Assembly: GCF_900215145.1 (NCBI RefSeq)
Contig: NZ_OBDO01000011.1
Coordinates: 62,001-126,000, forward strand
Source: Geodermatophilus sabuli
GTDB lineage: Bacteria > Actinomycetota > Actinomycetes > Mycobacteriales > Geodermatophilaceae
Length of the DNA: 64,000 nucleotides
Direction: 5' to 3'
Below the pieces are notes generated by a model, which was not told the DNA's origin, ran no database searches, and was given only the letters and a program-made list of their open reading frames with translations. The position numbers and the translations under genes are program-made. This document shows, in pieces, positions 59,175 through 64,000 of this stretch. How positions within the stretch are numbered: position 1 is the first letter of the stretch; each line of letters begins with the position of its first letter.

Positions 59175-60143
59175 TCAGCCGGGCAGCCGGTCGGCCAGCA
59201 CCCGGAACGGATCGCGCGGGTCGAGGGAGAGGGCGGCGGCGAGCAGCAGCCGGCCCTGCCAGGGGCTCAGGTCGCCGGCGAACCGCGCCCCGGCCCGGGC
59301 CAGGCCGGCGCCCCCGCCGGCGTAGAGCGGGGCGACCGGTCCGGACGGCACCCGGGAACACACGAGCACCGGGACGCCGCGGGCCACCAGCCGGCCGGCC
59401 TCCTCGGCGATGGCGGGAGGGGCGTTGCCCGCACCGAGGGCCTCCAGCACGACCCCCGCCGCGCCGGCGTCGACGGCGGCGCGCAGCAGGGCCGCGTCCG
59501 CGCCCAGGTAGCAGGGGATGACGTCGACGCGCGGCAGCTCCCGGTCCAGGTCGAGCGGCAGCGGCCGGTGCCGGACCGGGCGGGCCAGCGGGACGACGGA
59601 CTCGTCGCCCACCTGCAGCAGCGGCCCGCGGCCCGGCGCGGCGAAGGCGGCGGTGCGGAGCGTCTCCACCTTGCGCACCCCGCGGCCGGCGAAGACCAGC
59701 CCGTCGAAGCACAGCAGCACGCCCAGCTCCCGGGACAGCGGGGAGGCGGCCACCCGCAGCGCGGCCGAGAGGTTCGCCGGCCCGTCCGGCGCGGGGGAGT
59801 CGAACGGCCGCTGGGCGCCGGTGAAGACCACCGCACGCGGGTCGTCGTGCACCAGGTCGGCGAGGTAGGCGGACTCCTCCATCGTGTCGGTGCCGTGCGT
59901 GACGACCACGCCGTCCACGTCGTCGGCCAGGTGCCGGCGCACCTCGGCCACCAGCCCCCGCAGGTCGGCGGAGGACAGCGCGAAGCTGGCGACCGTGGTC
60001 AGGTCCGCGACGCCGACCTCGACACCGGGAGGACGGCCGGCCGCGGCGAGCAGCTCGGCCGCCGTCGTCGTGGCCGTGAGCCCGTCGGCGCTGCGCCGGC
60101 TGGCGATGGTGCCGCCCGTCGCCAGGAGCTGGACCCGTCCCAC
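59175..60143 (-). CDS. ansA: Asparaginase
   Basis: A 322-residue type-I/II bacterial asparaginase, hydrolysing L-asparagine to aspartate and ammonia. The two nucleophile motifs are intact: LLATGGTIAS with Thr12 (9-15) and VVTHGTDTMEE (82-86 THGTD). AGAAGVVLEALGAGNAPP is the dimer/active-site loop. No signal peptide, so cytoplasmic. GTG at 60143 follows GGGAGGG. It leads the run with the deacetylase, GNAT and lipase genes. The symbol is by family, and related enzymes may hydrolyse other amides. Confidence 0.9.
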   Translation of the reverse strand: MGRVQLLATGGTIASRRSADGLTATTTAAELLAAAGRPPGVEVGVADLTTVASFALSSADLRGLVAEVRRHLADDVDGVVVTHGTDTMEESAYLADLVHDDPRAVVFTGAQRPFDSPAPDGPANLSAALRVAASPLSRELGVLLCFDGLVFAGRGVRKVETLRTAAFAAPGRGPLLQVGDESVVPLARPVRHRPLPLDLDRELPRVDVIPCYLGADAALLRAAVDAGAAGVVLEALGAGNAPPAIAEEAGRLVARGVPVLVCSRVPSGPVAPLYAGGGAGLARAGARFAGDLSPWQGRLLLAAALSLDPRDPFRVLADRLPG

Positions 60144-60359
60144 GCACCCTCCCGGTCCGCCGGTGGCGCCGCCGTCGGGGCGGCCGGCGCGCTGCCCGAC
60201 CAGGTCACCACGTCGGCGGCCCCGGCGCACGTCGTCGGCCGTCCCCGGGGCCGGGCCTTCCGGCCGGGCCCTTCCGGTGGTACGGCGGAGAGGGCCAGAC
60301 TCCCGGGTGCAGGGCAACCACACGGCGGCGCACGCCGACGCTCCCCCGAGGGGACTCCG

Positions 60360-61745
60360 ATGCTCGACCACCCGATGCTCGACCCCAGCCGGTTCGTCCA
60401 GGGGCCCTTCGCGCCGGTCACCGAGGAGGTCACGGCGTTCGACCTGCCGGTGTCCGGCCGCCTCCCGGCCGAGCTGAACGGGCGGTACCTGCGCAACGGG
60501 CCCAACCCGCTGGGCCTGGACGAGCCGGTCCGGCACTGGTTCCTCGGGCCCGGCATGGTGCACGGCGTCCGCCTGCGCGACGGCCGGGCCGAGTGGTACC
60601 GCAACCGGTGGGTCCGCTCCCGGCAGGTGGCCGGGGCACTCGGCGAGCCGTGGCCGGGCGGACCCGTGCACGCCGACATGGACTTCGCCGCCAACACCCA
60701 CGTCATCGCCCACGCCGGGCGCACGCTGGCGACCGTCGAGGCCGGCGCGCTGCCCTACGAGCTCACCGACGACCTCGACACCGTCGGCCCGTGCGACTTC
60801 GGCGGCACGCTGCCCGGTGGCTACGCGGCGCACACCAAGCTCGACCGGCGGACCGGGGAGCTGCACGCGGTCGCCTACTTCTGGGCGTGGGACCACGTGC
60901 AGCACGTCGTCGTCGGGCCGGGCGGGGAGGTCACCGGCACCACCGACGTGCCGGTGCCCGACGGGCCGATGATGCACGACTTCGCCCTCACCGAGCGCTA
61001 CGTCGTCCTCCTCGACCTGCCGGTCACCTTCAGCATGGACGCCGCGGCCGCCGGCTCCTCGCTGCCCTACGGGTGGAACCCCGGGCACCGGCCGCGCGTG
61101 GGCCTGCTGCCCCGGGCCGGGACGACCCGCGAGGTGCGCTGGTTCGAGGTGGAGCCGTGCTGGGTGTTCCACACGCTCAACGCCTACGACGACGGCGACC
61201 GGGTCGTGGTCGACCTGTGCCGCTACGCGGGCTCCTTCGACCTGCCGAACCTGTCCGGGACGGGGCCGCTGACCCTGGACCGGTGGACCGTCGACCCGGT
61301 CGCCGGCACCGTGCGCCAGGACCGCCTCGACGACCGCGGGCAGGAGTTCCCGCGCGTCGACGAGCGGGTCGTCTCGCGGCCGCACCGCTACGGCTACAGC
61401 GCGGTGACCGGCGAGGTCGGCCGGGCCACCGTCGGGATGGACGGCACCTTCGCCGACGACGCGTTCGCCGACGCCCTGCTCAAGCACGACCTGGGCACCG
61501 GCCGGGTCGAGGCGCACCGCTTCCCGCGGGACGCCACCGTGGGGGAGGCCGTCTTCGCCCCGGCGGCACCGGAGGCGGCCGAGGACGACGGCTACGTCCT
61601 GGCCTTCGCGCACGACGCGGACCGGGGCGCCGCGGATCTGGTGGTCCTCGCCGCGCAGGACTTCACCGCCCCGCCGGTCGCCCGCGTCCACCTGCCGGCG
61701 CGGGTGCCGCTCGGCTTCCACGGCAGCTGGGTCGCCGACGCGTGA
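60360..61745 (+). CDS. Carotenoid oxygenase family protein
   Basis: A 461-residue seven-bladed beta-propeller dioxygenase (RPE65/apocarotenoid-cleavage family). The four iron-binding histidines are readable: His158 (YAAHTK), His206 (MMHDF), His271 (VFHTLN) and His454 (GFHGSW). The opening NGRYLRNGPNP and GGYAAHTKLD are typical. It cleaves a carotenoid or a stilbene-like double bond with O2. GAGGGG precedes the ATG at 60360. It converges with the P450 gene. Geodermatophilaceae are pigmented, but the substrate is not shown. Confidence 0.92.
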   Translation: MLDHPMLDPSRFVQGPFAPVTEEVTAFDLPVSGRLPAELNGRYLRNGPNPLGLDEPVRHWFLGPGMVHGVRLRDGRAEWYRNRWVRSRQVAGALGEPWPGGPVHADMDFAANTHVIAHAGRTLATVEAGALPYELTDDLDTVGPCDFGGTLPGGYAAHTKLDRRTGELHAVAYFWAWDHVQHVVVGPGGEVTGTTDVPVPDGPMMHDFALTERYVVLLDLPVTFSMDAAAAGSSLPYGWNPGHRPRVGLLPRAGTTREVRWFEVEPCWVFHTLNAYDDGDRVVVDLCRYAGSFDLPNLSGTGPLTLDRWTVDPVAGTVRQDRLDDRGQEFPRVDERVVSRPHRYGYSAVTGEVGRATVGMDGTFADDAFADALLKHDLGTGRVEAHRFPRDATVGEAVFAPAAPEAAEDDGYVLAFAHDADRGAADLVVLAAQDFTAPPVARVHLPARVPLGFHGSWVADA

Positions 61746-61748
61746 GGC

Positions 61749-61778
61749 GCTGCCCGTGATCCCGGGGCCACGGGCAGC
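61749..61778. terminator. Convergent hairpin terminator
   Basis: A 10-bp stem (GCTGCCCGTG 61749-61758 with 61769-61778) and 10-base loop between the converging carotenoid oxygenase and P450 genes. Confidence 0.65.
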
Positions 61779-61785
61779 CGCCCGC

Positions 61786-63051
61786 TCACCCCGGGCCGGG
61801 GCCGGCGGTGTCCCGTAGCCGCACCGGCAGCCGGGTCAGCCCGCGCATCAGGATGCTGGCCCGCCAGCTCAACTGGTCCGGCTCGACCGCCAGCGCCAGG
61901 TCGGGGAAGCGGGCGAGCAGCGTCCGGAACGCCACCTCACCCTCCAGCCGCGCCAGCGGGGCGCCGAGGCAGTGGTGGAGCCCGAAACCGAACGCCAGGT
62001 GACCTGAGGCGTCGCGGTGCAGGTCCAGGTCCTCGGCGGAGGGGTAGTGGTCCGGGTCGTGGTCGGCGGAGGCCAGGGCGACCAGCACCACCTCGCCGGC
62101 CGGGATGGGGACGCCGCCGATCTCGACGTCCTCGGTGGTGTGGCGGAACGTGGCCAGGTTGACCGGGCCGTCGAACCGCAGGAACTCCTCCACGGCCCGG
62201 GGGACGAGCTCCGGGTCGGCACGCAGCTCCGCGAGCCGGTCGGGACGACGGAGGAGTGCCAGCACGCCGTTGCCGATGAGGTTGACCGTCGTCTCGTGGC
62301 CGGCCACCAACAGCAGGAACGCCATGGCCACCGTCTCGTCGGCCGAGAGCTGGTCGGCGTCGGCCGAGGCGGCCACGATCGCGGACAGCATGTCGTCCGC
62401 CGGTCTGGCCCGCTTCTCGGCGACCAGGGCGGTGAGGTACTGCGCCATCGCCGCCCCCGCGGCCGTGCGTGCGGCAGCGTCGCCGTCGGACGACAGGAGC
62501 GTGTTGGACCACCTCCGGAACGTCCCGCGCTCGGCGTCGGGCACCCCCAGCAGGTCGCAGATCACGCTCATGGGCAGCGGGAAGGCGAAGGCGTCGAGCA
62601 GGTCGACCTCGGGGGGACCGGCGGCCATGCGGTCGGCGAGCTCGGTGGCGATCGCCTCGATCCGCGGCCGCATGCCGGCGATGGCGCGCATCGTGAAGGC
62701 CCGGCTCACCAGCTTGCGCAGCCGGGTGTGGTCGGGCGGGTCGGAGCTGAGCATGTGCCGGCTGAGTTCCTGGGCGAACACGGTCCGGCGCTCGGCGGGC
62801 AGCGGGTGCCGTTCCAGCACCCGGGCGAACCCGGCCGCGTCCTTCGCCAGCCGGGGGTCGTTGAGCGCTGCCCGCGCATCGTCGTAGCGGGTGACCAGCC
62901 AGACCGGGAGGCCCACCGGGGTCCGCCCCCGCGCGACCGGGTCCTCGGCGCGGAGCCGCGCGTACAGGGCGTACGGATCGGCGAAGAAGGCCGCGTCGAG
63001 CTCCACCACCGTGCCCGCGGTCCGTGCGGCACCCGACCGGCCGTGTTCCAT
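61786..63051 (-). CDS. Cytochrome P450
   Basis: A 421-residue soluble bacterial P450 of the CYP107-like type: I-helix AGHETT (250-255), the ExxR pair (E289/R292) in VEEFLRFDG, and the haem-binding FGFGLHHCLG with axial Cys361. It needs ferredoxin and reductase partners, and none is adjacent. The start at 63051 leaves a normal short N-terminus. The substrate cannot be deduced. It is divergent from the PEP-synthase-like gene across a 150-base gap. Confidence 0.95.
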   Translation of the reverse strand: MEHGRSGAARTAGTVVELDAAFFADPYALYARLRAEDPVARGRTPVGLPVWLVTRYDDARAALNDPRLAKDAAGFARVLERHPLPAERRTVFAQELSRHMLSSDPPDHTRLRKLVSRAFTMRAIAGMRPRIEAIATELADRMAAGPPEVDLLDAFAFPLPMSVICDLLGVPDAERGTFRRWSNTLLSSDGDAAARTAAGAAMAQYLTALVAEKRARPADDMLSAIVAASADADQLSADETVAMAFLLLVAGHETTVNLIGNGVLALLRRPDRLAELRADPELVPRAVEEFLRFDGPVNLATFRHTTEDVEIGGVPIPAGEVVLVALASADHDPDHYPSAEDLDLHRDASGHLAFGFGLHHCLGAPLARLEGEVAFRTLLARFPDLALAVEPDQLSWRASILMRGLTRLPVRLRDTAGPGPG

Positions 63052-63201
63052 CGTGCGAGGTTCCCCCCGGGTCCGCCGACGGCACAACCCCCGTGGGAGC
63101 GGCTCCGGTCCGCCGGGCGTGAGGGGCGATCGGCGGTCGCCGGGTGCGGGTCCGGAGTAGCGTCCGGACCGCTGCGCCGGTGACGACGGCGGGAGATGGT
63201 C

Positions 63202-64000
63202 GTGGGGACGACGTCGCAGGTGGGCGGTCGAGGAGAGGACACGCCCCCGCTCGTCGTCGGGCTCCGGGACGTCGACGCCGGCGCCGGCGAGCGCGTCGGG
63301 GGCAAGGCCGCGAACCTGGGCGAGCTGATCGGCGCGGGCCTGCCGGTGCCGGACGGCTTCTGCGTGACCACCGACGCGTACCGCGACCTGGCCGCCGCGG
63401 CGGACCTCACCGACGTCATCGACGCGTTGGCCGACACCGCGGCGGACGACCTGGTCCGGTCCGCTGAGCTGGCCCGGCGAGCGCGGGACCGGATCGTGTC
63501 CACCCCGGTGCCCGCACACGTGGCGCAGGCGGTGACCGCGGCCTACCGGGAGCTCGGCGGGTCGACGGTGGTCGCCGTCCGCTCCTCGGCGACGGCCGAG
63601 GACCTGCCCTTCGCCAGCGCCGCCGGCCAGCAGGACACCTTCCTGGGGGTGGTGGGCGCGGATGCCGTCCTCGACGCGGTCCACCGGTGCTGGGCGTCCC
63701 TCTGGACCGACCGGGCCGTCGTCTACCGGGTCCGCAACGGGATCGACCACGCGACCACGCGCCTCGCCGTCGTGGTGCAGCGGATGGTGGACTCCGCGGT
63801 TGCGGGCGTGCTGTTCACGGTCAACCCGGTGACCGGACGGCGCGGGGAGACCGTTGTCGACGCCAGCCCCGGCCTCGGCGAGGCCGTCGTCAGCGGCGCG
63901 GTCAACCCCGACCACTTCGTCCTCGACAGCCGGACCGGCGCCGTGCTGGAGCGACGTCTGGGGGACAAGCGCCTCGTCGTCCGGGCCCGCGCGGGCGGCG
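63202..64000 (+). CDS. PEP synthase/pyruvate-phosphate-dikinase-like protein, N-terminal part (cut by window end)
   Basis: The N-terminal ATP-grasp domain of a PPDK/PEP-synthase or rifampin-phosphotransferase-like enzyme: GERVGGKAANLGELIGAGLPVPDGF, VVAVRSSATAEDLPFASAAGQQDT, RLAVVVQRMVDSAVAGVLFTVNPVTGRRGE and ASPGLGEAVVSGAVNPD. The frame continues past base 64000, so the swivelling His and C-terminal domains are not seen. GTG at 63202 has GGGAG 6 bases upstream; the ATG at 63196 lies too close to it. Whether the enzyme makes PEP or inactivates rifamycins depends on the missing part. Confidence 0.85.
   Translation, partial: MGTTSQVGGRGEDTPPLVVGLRDVDAGAGERVGGKAANLGELIGAGLPVPDGFCVTTDAYRDLAAAADLTDVIDALADTAADDLVRSAELARRARDRIVSTPVPAHVAQAVTAAYRELGGSTVVAVRSSATAEDLPFASAAGQQDTFLGVVGADAVLDAVHRCWASLWTDRAVVYRVRNGIDHATTRLAVVVQRMVDSAVAGVLFTVNPVTGRRGETVVDASPGLGEAVVSGAVNPDHFVLDSRTGAVLERRLGDKRLVVRARAGG

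Overview
The window is very GC-rich DNA (well above 70 % by eye) with strongly GC-biased third codon positions, many GTG starts, 4-base stop/start overlaps and GC-only hairpin terminators. WhiB, GAF-ANTAR regulators, DUF5709, GTP-dependent PEPCK, GpgS, AldO, a mycothiol-S-transferase-like protein and c-di-AMP (ydaO) riboswitches point to an actinobacterium. A soil member of the Geodermatophilaceae (Blastococcus, Geodermatophilus, Modestobacter) is the best guess. There is no tRNA, rRNA, CRISPR array, prophage or intact insertion sequence. It looks like ordinary chromosome with a large catabolic accessory load.

Layout. 0-10 kb: end of a cobalamin gene (cobU), DUF5709, a DUF2207 membrane protein, a cold-shock protein, a small cysteine-rich protein without a normal start codon, a TetR regulator, and a stress-signalling block (STAS, two GAF-ANTAR proteins, an RsbW-like ATPase), then an ATP-dependent DNA ligase. 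10-14 kb: a ketone-degradation module (HSL esterase, FCD-type GntR, Baeyer-Villiger monooxygenase) with a decayed second esterase. 14.5-17 kb: the remains of a protocatechuate/gallate 4,5-cleavage operon. A GntR tail and a LigK/PrpF deletion chimera lie next to an intact DUF1932 dehydrogenase and LigJ. 17-23 kb: pckG, DUF2306, STAS-aldO, and a secreted protein behind a c-di-AMP riboswitch. 22.6-27 kb: VOC protein, MarR, and a formamide operon (AmiC-like receptor, FmdB, AmiS/UreI channel, formamidase). 27-33 kb: MFS, HhH protein, PolA-like polymerase, and GpgS translationally coupled to a GT4 glycosyltransferase.

33-45 kb is a sugar-acid catabolic cluster: Gfo/Idh oxidoreductase, zinc ADH, two 2-hydroxyacid dehydrogenases, KDPG-type aldolase, IlvD/Edd dehydratase, FMN 2-hydroxyacid oxidase, an Nramp-fold transporter lacking the metal-binding motifs, PfkB (KDG-like) kinase and a DapA-type aldolase. 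The enzymes fit a branched Entner-Doudoroff-like route: dehydration to a 2-keto-3-deoxy acid, then direct aldol cleavage or phosphorylation and cleavage, with oxidases and reductases handling C2/C3 by-products. The odd transporter is the natural candidate for uptake of the acid.

45-64 kb: a second c-di-AMP riboswitch controlling a paralogue of the 22-kb secreted protein; a MerR regulator divergent from a SnoaL-like gene with a textbook long-spacer promoter; alpha/beta hydrolases; AraC; WhiB; a collapsed response regulator; L-2-hydroxyglutarate oxidase; a His-rich PadR with a 36-bp operator lying over its own promoter; an MFS gene; an asparaginase-deacetylase-GNAT-lipase run; a carotenoid oxygenase; a P450; and the start of a PEP-synthase-like gene cut by the window end.

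The strongest leads are the metal-site-less Nramp-fold transporter, the paired c-di-AMP riboswitches, the LigK/PrpF chimera with its orphaned neighbours, the GpgS-GT4 pair, the PadR operator-promoter, and a real-looking gene that opens with ATC. No wholly new system is demonstrated. The functional statements are family-level inferences from sequence reading only.
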